Origin: Limnephilus marmoratus
Taxonomy: Eukaryota; Arthropoda; Insecta; Trichoptera; Limnephilidae
DNA length: 64,000 bases
Assembly: GCA_917880885.1 (NCBI GenBank)
Contig: OU862934.1
Coordinates: 30,550,734 to 30,614,733 of the forward strand
Direction: 5' to 3'
Shown here piece by piece: positions 1 to 11,088 of this stretch (positions are counted from its first letter, which is position 1; every line of letters starts with the position of its first letter). Made by a program: the position numbers and the translations under genes. The notes beneath the pieces are model-generated. The model saw only the letters and a list, made by a program, of their open reading frames with translations, was not told where the DNA came from and made no database searches.

Positions 1-430
1 TGAGGAGATTTATTATAATTATTGTATATTTCCTTTGGAGGGGTGCAGATATACGTTCACCGTTTGTCTCATTTTTGACTGTTGACATATTTAGTGTGTA
101 AGAAAGAGGGACAGCATTAAGCATTATGTGTTTAAGAACAAAAGAAAAACAACCAGCTCGTTGACATTTGACGTTTTTAACTTTTTGGAATTCACTCACT
201 ATTCAATATTTATTATCACAATATTGCTGCAGCTCTACGAGAATTAGTTCTATACAAAATGTATGTGGAAAAGAATTTGCTTCATAATTGTTTTCGTGAA
301 CTTTTTCGATTTTTTAATAGCTATTCTGCTCTTCGGAGCGGAGACAAATCCAACACATCAAAGATCATAAAAATCGGTCCAGCCGTCCTTGAGTTATAAT
401 AGGGTGTAACTAACCCGACTTTGTTTTATA
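1..430. other. Non-coding, retroelement-tail-like end
   Basis: No coding signal is seen. The last part (about 365-415) contains a phrase, aaaatcggtccagccgt, followed by a ttgagtta motif, which resembles the conserved 3' portion of many arthropod SINE/LINE tails. It directly precedes repeat family P. Which element it belongs to cannot be decided from this window. Confidence 0.35.
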
Positions 431-433
431 TAT

Positions 434-925
434 TACTAGCTGGTTCCCGGCATGCGTTGCTAGGCCATTTAATGAAGATATTATTTTTACCTGATTGCCC
501 TTTCCCATTCGTCCCGTTCCTCTTCGGCCTCCCCTTCTTCTCCTGCGTCCTCTTCCCCTCTCGCGTTCCCACTCCGTCACCTCCACCTTCCCTCTCCCCA
601 CTCCACTCCACCCCTTCCCCCGTCCCGCGAATCCCCCTCCCGAGTTCCCCTCCCCCCTCCCAGGTTTCCCTCTCCTCTCCCAGGTTCCCTTCCCCTCCAT
701 CCCCACCGCTTTCCATACATTCAGCTTTCAAACCTCGCGTGCCGCCAATAGTAATTTAAAAAAATAAAATTTCGTAATGTCAGAGCTCACCGGAAGTTCT
801 ATAAAAACCTTGTCCTGACAATAACGAACACACAAAAAAAAGATTTATCCAATTTGGTGCAGTCGTTCAAAAGTTATACGCTTAGCAACACATTCAGCGA
901 TTCATTTTTATATTATAGATAAGAT
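434..925 (+). repeat. Dispersed repeat family P, copy 1
   Basis: The copy starts with actagctggttcccggcatg and ends with ttatattatagataagat. Between them lies a long pyrimidine-rich block (about 490-720) of short ccc/ttc runs, then a segment containing aatttggtgcagtcgttc. The same layout recurs at 9958-10490, 13023-13728 (reverse), 44060-44550, 50605-50790 (reverse) and 59147-59300. The proline-rich and glycine-rich reading frames here are artefacts of the skewed composition. The superfamily is unclear; a SINE- or LINE-derived non-autonomous element is possible. Confidence 0.7.
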
Positions 926-1261
926 ATCATATTGGTTTAGGGTTTTTTCGATCGACCGTTCCAGATACTCAGAAGCAAACAAGTATTGTAGTAAGTATAC
1001 ATATATAAGTAGTGACTGTTCCATTTCGTCCTCGCGTTCCCATCAGTCCTCAGTGTAGCAGTAGCAAAGTTTGGTTGAAGCGGGACGGTACGAAAGAGGT
1101 TTTGTTGCCGGGAACAATACAATAAATTGTCGCTTGCATACATTATACAATGGCTCGGAAGAGAATGCGGATGAAACTTTGATTCTAAGGATCGTAGCAG
1201 AGAATATGGCTACTTCTCAAACTACGGAGGATGCTGGGAATCAAGTGGATGGTGTTAAAAT

Positions 1262-1714
1262 ATACGGTTAAATGGTTGCAATAGCGAAAAGGTGGAAAGA
1301 TTTAAATACCTCGGCAGTATTCTCACGGAGACTCTTGACCCAGATGTAGAGGTTTGGTGCAGAATTAAAGCAGCAAGAACTGCGTTCATTAAAATGAAAT
1401 GCCTCTTCTGCAATGACAATATCAGTTTAAAACTAAGGCAGAGACTGCTAAAATGTTATGTGTGGTAGGTCGTGCTGTGTGGATGTGAAACATGGACCTT
1501 GAAAGTAAATACCATGAACAGGTTAGAGGCTTTTGAAATGTGGCTTCACCGGAGAATGCTCAAGGTCCCATGCACCGACATGATCACCAACACAGAAATT
1601 CTCAGGCGGGCTAGAGCAGATAGAGAACTGCTTATATTAATGAAAATCAGGAAAATTCCATATCTGGGTCATATACATACTTCGAGGGGAGAAGTATCAC
1701 TTGCTCCATTTAAT
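1262..1714 (+). pseudogene. RTE-type LINE reverse transcriptase, C-terminal part, left half
   Basis: Reading from 1262 gives the thumb and C-terminal region of an RTE-like endonuclease-reverse transcriptase: KVERFKYLGSIL, a KLRQRLLKCYVW segment, GCETWTLK, RLEAFEMWLHRRMLK and a YLGHI segment near 1665-1675. An in-frame TAG lies at 1466-1468. One extra G in the run near 1684-1689 shifts the frame. After correction the protein continues as EKYHLLHLI and then into the part resuming at 4060, so this is one LINE copy split by the R1 element at 1715-4059. It is clearly non-functional: no endonuclease or RT palm motifs remain. Confidence 0.8.
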
Positions 1715-2871
1715 TGTGGAACATCTCCTTTGACGACTCCTCCAGGTTACCCTTGCCTGAAGGATGTATCGCTGTCGACTACGCTGATGATAAGTTGTAT
1801 CTGGTCGCTGGGGACAGCAGAAAGGAAGTGGAGAGTAAAGGCAGTGAAGGTTTGCAGATGTTCCTGGACTGGGGTGAAAGAAACAAGATGACCTTCGCTC
1901 CCCACAAGACCAAGGGCCTCCTGATGAAGGGCTCTCTCAGTAGAGCAAGAAATCCTACCATCAGAATGGGAGATTCTAACATCCGCTTTTTTGAAACAGT
2001 GAAATATTTAGGAGTTACTCTAGATCGATCGTCCTCTTTTCTGGCTCACGTCAAAGAAGTATCCAGCAAGGCACAGGCTCTCTTCTTGAAGCTGAGGAGA
2101 CTCTCCACAGCTGAGTGGGGATTGCGTAATCCGGCTCTGCGAACGCTATATAGGTGCGTGTACGTGGCGCAAGTCTCGTATGCCGCCTCTGTGTGGGAGC
2201 ACCGCCTGGACAATTCGCTGATTCTCTTAGCTCTCAGGCGAGGCCAACGAACCTCCTTGCTGGCACTCTCTGGTGCGTATAGAACCGTTGCTTCGGACGC
2301 TTTACCCGTTTTGGCTGGCATTTTGCCAATCGATCTGGAAATCAGGGAAGTGCTCACTAAGCAGAAATTAACCAGAGGAACCCCGGACACTCACCTAGGC
2401 GTTGTTCTGACACCGGGCGGGCCGGGGACTCTCCCTGGGCTGCTTCGTCAAATGAGGAATCTGTCGCTCCAAGAGTGGCAGGTCCGTTGGGATAGAACGA
2501 ATAAGGGAAGATGGACTTTCTCCTTCTTCCCATCAGTTAAAGTCAGAATGGAAGGGGTCTTTCTCAAGTTAAACCACCACATCACCCAGCTTCTATCCGG
2601 CCACGGGGAATTCAGGGGGAGACTTCACGCCCTCTCCCTGTCCCCTCACCCCAACTGCGCCTGCGGGTGCACGAACCAGTCGGCGGAGCACATTCTGTGG
2701 CAGTGTGAGATAATGACGGACGCAAGAGAGGAAATGCTCGATGGTTTGGACGTACCAATCAGACCAGTGTGGAACACTGATCTGGTTTCGAACAAGACGA
2801 ATTTCGAGTGCCTGAGGAACTTTACAAGGATCTGGGTTGGGAGATGGCCTGAGCTTAGAGTCGCTGATTAG
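1715..2871 (+). pseudogene. R1-clade ORF2 C-terminal half (RT and zinc knuckle)
   Basis: The frame runs about 385 codons to TAG at 2869-2871 without interruption. It begins at LWNISFDD, the stretch just after RT motif B in R1 proteins. It then shows the catalytic YADD box (1780-1791), the KYLGVTLD motif, the YAASVW segment and, near the C-terminus, a cysteine/histidine knuckle (CACGCTNQSAEHILWQC, about 2656-2706) typical of R1-clade ORF2. The endonuclease and the first RT motifs are missing, so it cannot retrotranspose on its own. The intact reading frame suggests a fairly young insertion. R1 assignment rests on motif order and on the 13-bp target duplication. Confidence 0.8.
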
Positions 2872-4059
2872 TAGATTTTGACACCAGGTGTACTTGTTCC
2901 TGACTTACCACTGACTTTTCTTGCTTCTATTCTTTTACAAACTCTGCCCAGGATGTACAGTTTTATATATTTTTTTCATTTTTATGTTTATTGTTTGCAT
3001 TTACATTTTATGTTTTTTATGCTTTTACATTTTTATGTTTATTTTTTTCTGGATTACACAGGCCCTGCGTTATTCAACGCTCATGTTTATTTTATGTTTT
3101 CTTTACTTTACATGCTTATGATTTATTTTTCGTTATTTGGTGCAATTAAACGCCTAGCGATGACTCCCACGCGCTCTTGTTTATTTATTTTTTATGTTTT
3201 GCGGTTTTCTACGCTTATACATATACATTTCTTTTCAGTTATGCTGTACTATGAGAACTGAACTCCGTTGTTCGTTTTTGTACCGTCCTTCTCCCCATAT
3301 AAGGGGTTGGACCCTGGACCGTGTCCCCGCCTACGTACCATGGCCGGTCTTCTAGAACTGGTGGAGCTGCACCTGTTTGCCGCGCCACACCCCGTGACAT
3401 GAAGAGGCTGGGAAGAAGGCTGAACGATATCCGAAAGCTGTCCGTCCCGCCTCCGGCGACCCGACGCTTCTCTCCCTAGGGTCTTCTTCATGTTTTCCAC
3501 TTACTGTCGTCTAGGCACCACCGGCTAGCTGGCTTAAGGACGACGCTGCCGGTTGTGGGAAGCCGGTCAATCAGCCTCCTTCACTGTCTCGGGGACTGCC
3601 GGCAGCCAGGTTGCGGTGACACCGGTTCTTATCTGTATATATGTTATTTTACTTTTGTTTCCTTCTTTTTAACGTACAGTGCTCGGTGCCGCCCGCCGGA
3701 TTATGTATGGTCATGTCTCCCGCTGTCATGAGCTAATTACTCATGACGGCTGCTGTCATTTTGATTACTTTATTTATTTGTTGATGTTACTAACAACTTG
3801 TTTGACTGTCCATGAGGCTCACTGCTTTTGCATTGACACCTCCATGGGTTTTAGAATTGTAGAGATTGACCATTACAGTACAGTCCTGTAGGCGCGCCCG
3901 CATACCGCCACCTAACACAGTATGAGGGGACATTGAAGGTCTAGATTCGTTACATTAAAAGTAGAGCCATTTATTCAAAAAAATTAGATTCTTGCGAGAA
4001 CTCCGAAGGGGCGACCATAAGTTGCCTATAGCGGGGTGGGACAGTGGTGGGTACTTCAA
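1715..4059 (+). mobile_element. 5'-truncated R1-clade non-LTR retrotransposon
   Basis: The insertion is bounded by the direct duplication tgctccatttaat (1702-1714 and 4060-4072), 13 bp, close to the target duplications usual for R1 elements. It carries the 3' half of an R1-type ORF2 (1715-2871) and about 1.2 kb of following sequence without a convincing frame: an AT-rich block of ttttatgttt-like words at 2950-3230, then a GC-richer block at 3250-3650. The element is truncated between RT motifs B and C, as expected of incomplete target-primed reverse transcription. Whether the whole downstream 1.2 kb is R1 3' UTR or holds a further insertion cannot be told. Confidence 0.75.
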
Positions 4060-4247
4060 TGCTCCATTTAATATTAAAAGGCAAGATAGAGGGTCGCTAA
4101 GGGCCTGATAGGAGATAAATGTCTTGGCTGCGAAATATACGAGAGTGGACCGGCATTAGAAGTGTGGAGGAGTTATTCCGGGCAGCACAAGACAGAGTGA
4201 CATTTTCAAGAGTGATCGCCAACGTCGGGGGGACCTGATAGGGCATA
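4060..4247 (+). pseudogene. RTE-type LINE C-terminus, right half
   Basis: This resumes the protein broken at 1714: ILKGKIEGR, then after stops MSWLRNIREWTGIRSVEELF, RAAQDRV and FSRVIANVGGT. That order is the standard extreme C-terminus of RTE-like endonuclease-RTs. The termination region near 4238 is followed by an aaagaagaag tail. It carries at least two in-frame stops, so the copy was already decayed or has decayed since. The same C-terminus recurs in degraded form at 59395-59645. Confidence 0.75.
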
Positions 4248-4369
4248 CAAAGAAGAAGTGTTTAAAAGGGAATAACCAGACACAATCGGAAATATGTAAT
4301 GTTTAAATCAAAATGCTTGGCTCCATTTTTCGAAATTCCAGAGGTTTTAGGAAAATTCAACTTTAAAAT

Positions 4370-4500
4370 TTTTGTATCCATCCTTAGTACGTAGTCAAGT
4401 CGAATATAACTCCTCAATCTGGTCCCCCCTTTTTATAATACATTCAGATTCAATCGAAAAAAATCAATACAAATTCCTCAGAAACATTAATTTTTAACTC
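4370..4500 (+). pseudogene. Jockey/CR1-like LINE fragment
   Basis: Translation gives LVRSQVEYNSSIWSPLF followed by HSDSIEKNQYKFLRNINF. This is the conserved connection region after the RT palm in jockey/CR1-like LINEs. The same family is readable at 9332-9643 on the minus strand (VRSQLEYNSPVWNPYYNIH). It is short, stops immediately afterwards, and is certainly a relic. Confidence 0.65.
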
Positions 4501-4849
4501 AGTATTACTATTTAAAACATACATTATAACAATTATTATAAGCAATAATTATCAGCCTGAAACACTCCTCTACATTGAAAAAATCTTCCGAGAAAAGATA
4601 CATGCCGCCAATGGGACTTTAACCCGTGTCCTTCTGATTGCCGGTCAGGTGTCAGTCTAAGAAAAAAACAAAGCTGTTCTACAATTAAATATGCAGCCAG
4701 ATGAAGGTTAACCAAGTCAGGATAGTAGTTATTACTGGAGCAATAACTATTGTCATGACAACGTGTGTGTGGTAGTTTGTTAGAATTATTGTTGTAGAAT
4801 AATATATTTTACCTTATTTGATTAGGTACTCATACATTGGATTCAGTAT

Positions 4850-5670
4850 GGATTCAGTGAGATGCAAGAATAGGTGGTGAAAACGTAAAGACCATAATCG
4901 CGGAAACTCCCGATGCTTTAAGTGACGCCTTCATAAATTTTGAAAGGTCTGCTAAAAACAAAGGTCTTATAGTAAACCAGCAGAAGACCAAATACATGGC
5001 TGCAGGATGCACCCCGCAAACCCCAATTCTCTCATGCGGAAGCCAACATTTAGAAATGGTACCAAGATTCACATACCTAGGCTCCCTGATAACAAACGAC
5101 AATATTACTACAGAGGAGATTCAGAAGGGCATGGTGAACGCAAATCGTTGTTATTTCCGCCTACAAAACCAAATAAAATGACAAACTGCTGTTCAGAAAT
5201 ACGACGATGTTAGTGTACAAAACACTTATCAGACCAGTATTCACGTACGCCGCTGAGACGTGGGTACTTACTAAAAGGAATGAGCGAGCACTGGACGTTT
5301 TTGAAAGAAAAATTTTGAGGCCCATCTTCGGACCGGTTCTAGAAAATGGATTTTGGCGCAGACATTACAACAATGAGCTCTGTACTCTGTTTAAGGAGCT
5401 AAACGTCACAAAATTTATAAAACTGGGAAGACTTCGGTGGCTGGGTCATGTGGAGAGAATGACTGAGTAACAAGCATCAAAGTCCCTGCTGAACTCAAGA
5501 CCAATAGGGCGAAGGAGCCTGGGAAGACCAAGATTAAGATGGAGCGACAACGTCCTAAAAGATATACATATCTACCTCGAATCTTCTAAACTGGAGAGAG
5601 CTGGCACAAAACCGAGATGACTGGAGGAAGACTCTTGAGAAGGCCAATACCCACCAGGGGTTGTAGAGCC
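4850..5670 (+). pseudogene. LINE reverse transcriptase C-terminal fragment
   Basis: Frames at 4865-5180, 5207-5470 and 5470-5650 together read as the C-terminal third of an endonuclease-RT: KNKGLIVNQQKTKYM, RFTYLGSLI, KTLIRPVFTYAAETW, FERKILRPIFGPV, RLRWLGHVERM and GRRSLGRPRLRWSDNV, ending near the word accaggggttgtagagcc. Frame changes lie around 5180-5207, with a stop at 5468-5470. The 3' end of the same family occurs on the minus strand at 53017-53223, where its target duplication is visible. Confidence 0.75.
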
Positions 5671-6390
5671 AAGAGTGAGAACGATTTTTTTCTTTCTTTT
5701 AGATAATTTTAACTATAAGGAGCTCCACGGTTCGATGGCTCCACAGTTTTGAGTCTTTCAAACAAAATACGAGTTCTGCATGTCGCTTTTGTTTGATTTT
5801 TGTTTCAACTTTTTCAGATCGACAATTCAAATCTTTTCAGATATTTTCGGATTGTCAGAGTTTCGAGTTTAAACCAGTAAATCATTTCTATTTCGGCCCA
5901 AAGTAATATACGTATTATACACCTTTCCTTATTTTCATCATCTGTCTAATATTGCTTTTCACCGTTTTTTTGTATATATTTTTTTGTTCAAAATTGTTTA
6001 ATCGACGAATATAATATAGACTCGTGAGAATGGTGATTGTTTCTAGTCAGCAAGTTCTTTTGTTTTGAAATACACATGGAGTACTTTTCATTTTGTTGAA
6101 TGATTCGTTCAACGGTTTTGATGATTTTTAATGGATTGGTCCGACTTCTGCCACAAAATATAAGTATTTCGGTTTACATCATTGAATTATATCTTTTCCA
6201 CTCACTATATTTCAGAAAAGGGTTTTCCCGGTAAAATTAATATAATTCTGTATTTAGCATTGAAAAATGAAAGGTGAAATTTATCTAAAAAAATGCAGTA
6301 CCATTTTAGGTTTTTTTTTTTCAAAGAAAGACCGGGAAAATTACCAGACAATGATTAAATTATTCTATATAATTCTATATTTTATATTTT
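5671..6390. other. AT-rich stretch, nothing recognised
   Basis: No frame longer than about 60 codons, no RNA signature and no inverted termini were seen. A simple poly-T/poly-A content is the only notable trait. Confidence 0.5.
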
Positions 6391-6690
6391 ACTAGCAGAC
6401 CCGGCCACACATTGTTGTGGCTAACGAAACACAACGCCATTACCCAACCTTTATAACAAACGCCACAATCCAGACCTCCGGTTGCCAGCTGCAAGCTGCA
6501 AGCTGCCTGAGTTGAATCTTTGAATTTCTCAGCTTTTATGTATTATACATATTAACCTTTCTCTTGAATCATTCTATCTATTAGTGAAAATCGCATGAAA
6601 ATCCGTTTCGTGGTTTAAAAGATCTAAGCGCACATACAGCGAGAGCGACTTCATTTTATACTAAGTATAATATAATATAATATAAAGATA
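6391..6690 (+). repeat. Dispersed repeat family Q, copy 1
   Basis: It begins actagcagacccggccacac and contains tctatctattagtgaaaa, a gcatgaaaatccgtttcg phrase and aaaagatctaagcgcac, ending in a tataat-rich tail. A second copy at 17131-17420 matches over the whole length, apart from internal length differences. The opening actag-c..cccggc..gttgct resembles family P, so P and Q may be related. No coding capacity is seen. Confidence 0.7.
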
Positions 6691-7039
6691 AAGATTACAT
6701 AATAGTTTTATCTTATATTTTATAAGATAAAAATATGATTAAAGTGTGTTTTTTTTAGTTGTTTGCCAAAAAGTCGAATTATTGAAAAAGTTCATTGGGG
6801 CATAACTTTAGCTATCTAGGGTTAAGCACCTGAGTAAACCTACTTATTTGAAGACATCAGTATCGAGTAATGTATAAGAGAAACTATCGAATTATCCACC
6901 TGCAGATGGATAGTGGAGCTACGGCCTAGTATTGGCATACTCAATTATCCGGCACCGGAGTCGGCTGGGCGAATTGGCCCGAGTTCCCGTGCATTGCTTC
7001 TAGATGTACTGGATAACACATTTAGTTCCGAACGTCAAT

Positions 7040-8345
7040 ATTTAATAAAAAATTGAACAGTGATAAAATAGAACAATTGAAAACGGAATTATGACAGAAT
7101 TGCTACAAAGCATAACAGAGAAAACAGAATAGTGAAAATATAGAACAGTCCCAAACGGTACCTACTGTGGCATAAAATAACAGTGAAAAAAGAGAACAAT
7201 AATAAAACAGAACAATTAAAAACGGAACCATGACAGAATAGCTACAAAGCATAAAAGCTATAGAGATAAAACAGAATAGTGGAAAAACAGAACAGTCTTA
7301 AAACGGTACCGTGGCATAAAAGAACAGTGATAAAACACTGTGACAATAGAAAACAGTCAGAAAGCAGAACAATCACATGACAGAACTGTCACAAAACACA
7401 ACAGAACCATTAAAACAGAACGGTGACAAAATAGAAGAGTGTCAAACAAAAAAAGTGAAAAAAATGGAACCGTGATAAAACAGAACAGTTACAAAACAGA
7501 ATAGTGACAAAACAGAATAGTGATAACACGGGACAGTAATAAAAAAGAACATCTACAAAACACAATCATCAAAAACAGATCAGTGAAAAAACAGAAGTAT
7601 CAAACCAAAACAGTGACCAAACAGATTAGTGTCAAGCCAAAACAGTGACAAAATGGAACCATGACACAGTAGAACAATTACAAAACAGAATAGTGGCAAA
7701 ACAGAATAGTGATAAAACGGAACAGTGACAAAGCATAACAGTGATAGAACAGAAAATTTACAGAACGGAAATATTAAAAACAGATCAGTGACAAAACAGA
7801 AAGTGTCTTCTGGTTTGCGTCAAACCAAAAAAGTTACCAAATAGAATAGTTCCATGCCAACTCAGAATGAAACCAACTCAGATGCAGAAAGGTAATTAAA
7901 AGCTATGAAAAAATAATTTTAAAATAGCCGGTAACCCTAACCTAACTTAACCTATTTAACCAATTTTTAATATTTTTTTCCATCACTCTTAATTACTTTT
8001 CTGAGGTGCTTCTGAGTTGGTTTCATTCTGAGTTGTCCGGTCACCAACAGAACAGGGTCAAACCAAACCAGTGACAAAATAGAACCATGTCAAAATAAAA
8101 CAGAATAGCGGCTAAACAGAATAGTGATAATTCGGAACAGTGAACCGTGTCAAACCAAATCAGTGACTTAATGGATCCGTGACAAAACAGAAGAGTTACA
8201 AAACAGAATAGTGGCAAAACAGAATAGTTATAAAATAGGACAGTGACTAAACAGAGCAGTGACAAAATAGTGCAGTGAGTCATTATGTAATAATAATTAA
8301 CATAACAATGACCAAACAGATAAGTGATTTTTTTATTTAATTTTT
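7040..8345. repeat. Degenerate minisatellite, unit about 15-16 bp
   Basis: Most of this block consists of imperfect repeats of units such as acagaatagtgacaaa and acagaacagtgataaa. Substitutions and small indels are common, and higher-order blocks recur (compare 7480-7545 with 7680-7730). The array is split by an inverted-terminal element at 7858-8035. Leucine/phenylalanine-rich minus-strand frames are artefacts. No function is implied by the sequence. Confidence 0.75.
7858..8035. mobile_element. Small fold-back (MITE-like) element in minisatellite
   Basis: The left end caactcagaatgaaaccaac is matched in inverted orientation by the right end, with imperfect complementarity running on to give arms of roughly 60-70 bp. 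Total length is 178 bp. The loop holds an aaccctaacctaactt stretch. The sequence is unlike the minisatellite around it, so it probably inserted into the array. I could not define a target duplication, so the superfamily is unknown. Confidence 0.6.
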
Positions 8346-9004
8346 TTATTTCATAATTTTTTTATTATAAAACAGAACATAATAAGTTTACTTATAAATT
8401 TATCCGGGCAGCAAGGTGTCGATAGATTGATTAGCCGGCATCGAGCAAGATGTATGCCTTACCGCTCTACCCAACGCTACGTCCGATTACCTCCTTGTTA
8501 CCCGCACCGAACTGTACTCTAGGTAATGTATCTCACAAAAGGTAATAGTTAATTCCCATATCGGAGAACTGGAGCATGGCTTGTACCCTCTACCCCATAC
8601 CACAAGAACCTTATTACCTAATTCGTTAGTAAGATTAGCTGCGATAGAAAAGAGAGCTGCCAATTATTTGCGTGGCTGAATCGATTGCCCACGACAGCAT
8701 TTTGTATTGTGCGTTGTGCAATGTGCATTCGCTTTCAACTTTACGAAGTTGCCGAGAAATTTGGTATTTTACCAAAGTATTGATGTCACTGTCGTTGCAA
8801 CGTAAATGTCAGATTTTCAATTGCTAATGCCTGCTTGGCGGGTCTCTGTCGTTAATAAAATTAGAATAATGATAAAAAACCGATAATACACCAAAGAATA
8901 TCTTAAAAAATTAAAACACGTATTCAGTAAACATATTTATTAAGCTCAACCGTACCTAATAATCTAATATTTTTTTTATTACTGCATTAATTACGAGTAT
9001 TATT
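8346..9004. other. Unassigned AT-rich DNA
   Basis: No frame, tRNA-like fold or clear repeat end is seen. A less AT-rich patch at 8400-8620 carries no readable protein. Confidence 0.45.
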
Positions 9005-9643
9005 ATTTTATTGATTTTATTTATTTATTTATTAACGCCCTTTTTCGGGGCTTTTACATATGAATAGTAAGAAATACACAGTATTTATTGTACATAACTG
9101 AACTGCCTTCGTAACAATATTTTATATTTGTTGAAAGATAAATTGAAGATGTCCACTGACTTGGTATAATTGTTTCCCTCCATTAGTATTCTGGGCAAAG
9201 AGGAATACATATGGTAGTTAGTTCCAGAATTACTGCACTGAAATAAATCCTGACTTCTAGTATTACGTATTGGAATCCGGAAGCTTATCAATTCGAGCAA
9301 AATCGGACTGTCAACTAAATCATTTAGAATTTTATACAAAAAAAAATACCAAGTCAGTGAAAGTTCTTCTGTCTGACAATTTGAGCATATTCATATCATT
9401 CAAAATAGTATTGTAGTTCAACATAATTGCTGGAATACCCATTTTAAAATTAAGAAAACGTAAGAATTTGTTTTGTATTCTTTCAACAGCTTGTACATGT
9501 ATATTGTAATATGGGTTCCAGACGGGAGAATTGTATTCAAGTTGACTTCTAACATATGCAAAATATAACAGTTTTATACACTTAATATTGTTATAAATCC
9601 TAGTTATCCTAGTTATAGTTAGCCTAGTTATAAATCCCAACAT
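9005..9643 (-). pseudogene. Jockey/CR1-like LINE, C-terminal end
   Basis: On the minus strand 9643-9332 reads KCIKLLYFAYVRSQLEYNSP, then VWNPYYNIHVQAVERIQNKF and LRFLNFKMG. After a frameshift in a T/A run near 9335-9350 it continues as YKILNDLVDSPILLELISFR. The order is the usual post-palm region and C-terminus of jockey/CR1-like LINEs. The 3' end towards 9005 is a ttta repeat, consistent with a (TAAA)n tail. The protein lacks the catalytic palm, so this is a 5'-truncated dead copy. Confidence 0.75.
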
Positions 9644-9659
9644 TTATTATTTTATTTTG

Positions 9660-9830
9660 TGGTATTCATAGGGTAAGATTTTTTATTTTTATTTATTTTA
9701 TTTTATTGCACTTAAGTTCAATGATTCCCATTTAATACAATCTTACTTTAGTTTCATCAAATCTCATTCAATTTAATTTAATTTTTATTTAATCTCGTTT
9801 AATTTAATTTAATTTTAAAACAGTCAATTT
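9660..9830. repeat. Low-complexity tttaattt-rich tract
   Basis: This is a run of ttattttatt and aatttaatttaattt words with no coding capacity. It separates the LINE relic from repeat family P copy 2. Confidence 0.6.
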
Positions 9831-9957
9831 TATTCACATATATAAGGTATATCATTAGGTAATGTCAGATCTGCGAAAATTTTTAAATCGTTTCATCGGT
9901 GTATTCATTAGCTTATTTTGTTGATTTAATAGTCTGTATTTTCGAAAATTTTATTTA

Positions 9958-10490
9958 AATTAGCTGGTATTCGGCATGTGTTGCTACGCCATTTACTAAA
10001 GAAATGTTTCTTCCTGCGAGACCTTTCCCAATCGTCCCGTTCCCCTTCCGCCTCCCCTTCCTCTCCCGCGTCCCCTTCCCTTCTCGCGTTGCAACTCCGC
10101 CTGCTAAACCTTCCTTCTCCCCATTCCACTCCCCCCCCTTTCCCGTCCCGCGAACCACTTCCCGAGTTCCCCTCCCCCCCTGTTCCAACTCCGCCTCCTC
10201 CACCTTCCTTCTCCCCCTCCACTCCCCCCTTCCCCGTCCTGCGAACCCCCTCTCGAGTTCCCCTGCACCCTCGGAGGATCCCCCCCCTCCCCCCTCCCTC
10301 ATTCCATACATGCATTCCCGGTACATTTAGTTTGCAAACAGCTTGCGTGCCACCTATTGCAGTTTTTTTATACAAATTACATAATGCCAGAGCTCACCAA
10401 TACAAACCTTGTCCTGACAATAAGTAACTAAAAAAAATATAATTTTCCAATTTGGTGCAGTCATACATTTTCGTGATTAATTTTTAATTT
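9958..10490 (+). repeat. Dispersed repeat family P, copy 2
   Basis: It opens tagctggtattcggcatgtg and has the pyrimidine-rich core at 10010-10300, followed by caatttggtgcagtc near 10450. Proline-rich frames on the plus strand and glycine-rich frames on the minus strand follow from composition, not selection. It runs directly into the GATA microsatellite. Confidence 0.7.
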
Positions 10491-10494
10491 CATA

Positions 10495-10640
10495 TAAAAT
10501 AATAATATATAGATAGAAAAATAGATAGATAGATATATAGATAGATAGATATATAGATAGATAGATAGGTAGATAGATAGATAGATAGATAGAAAAATAG
10601 ATAAATAGATAGATAGAAGATAGATAGATAGACAGATGAA
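10495..10640. repeat. (GATA)n microsatellite
   Basis: About 140 bp of gata repeats with a few aaaa and tata interruptions. It lies at the 3' end of repeat P copy 2 and may have grown from that element's tail. Confidence 0.9.
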
Positions 10641-10711
10641 AGGACATGTAAAATATCAAAACAACACTATAATATATCTTGATCTCAAAAACGGTAAAAA
10701 TACAGTAACGA

Positions 10712-10862
10712 AACTTTAAATGGCTCTACTCGCCCTGGTCTAAGATCACCATTTAGAATTGAAACGTTGCTTGAAACGGCTCTAGCCGTGACCAGATTTG
10801 GATAGGCAGGTACTTCTTCACCTTCCTCTTTCCTATCTCCTTCCCCCCCCATTACCTTCACC
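10712..10862 (+). repeat. SINE S1 fragment
   Basis: It contains cgccctggtctaagatcacc, gaattgaaacgttgcttg and a ccaggtacttcttcacc-like segment, matching the body of the complete S1 copy at 54706-55108. The tRNA-like head and the 3' end are missing. Confidence 0.65.
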
Positions 10863-11088
10863 CTTACTGTTTAATTTTCTAGTTAAGTTTTAAACAAATT
10901 ATGGATTATAAATAGTGATCATTATTATCAACAAGTTCATTCATTTAGGCCCAAGATGGCGCCAGTAATTTCAGATATCGGTGATTATGTGATCATTTTT
11001 TGAAATTCCTCCCTTCCCAATATACAAAGGAATTTAAATATAAAAAGCCCACGCTAGCTAAAAATTAACAACTAAATCTTTACCAAAC

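Noticed and set aside
410..767. Overlapping proline-rich and glycine/arginine-rich open frames on both strands
   Set aside because: They lie entirely in the pyrimidine-rich core of repeat P; the same frames recur at other P copies only because of composition.
8041..8283. Hydrophobic minus-strand frame resembling a membrane protein
   Set aside because: It is a translation of the acagaatagtgacaaa minisatellite; the leucine/phenylalanine pattern repeats with the DNA unit.
7040..8345. CRISPR-like array
   Set aside because: Units are short, degenerate and contiguous without spacers, and the sequence is eukaryotic.
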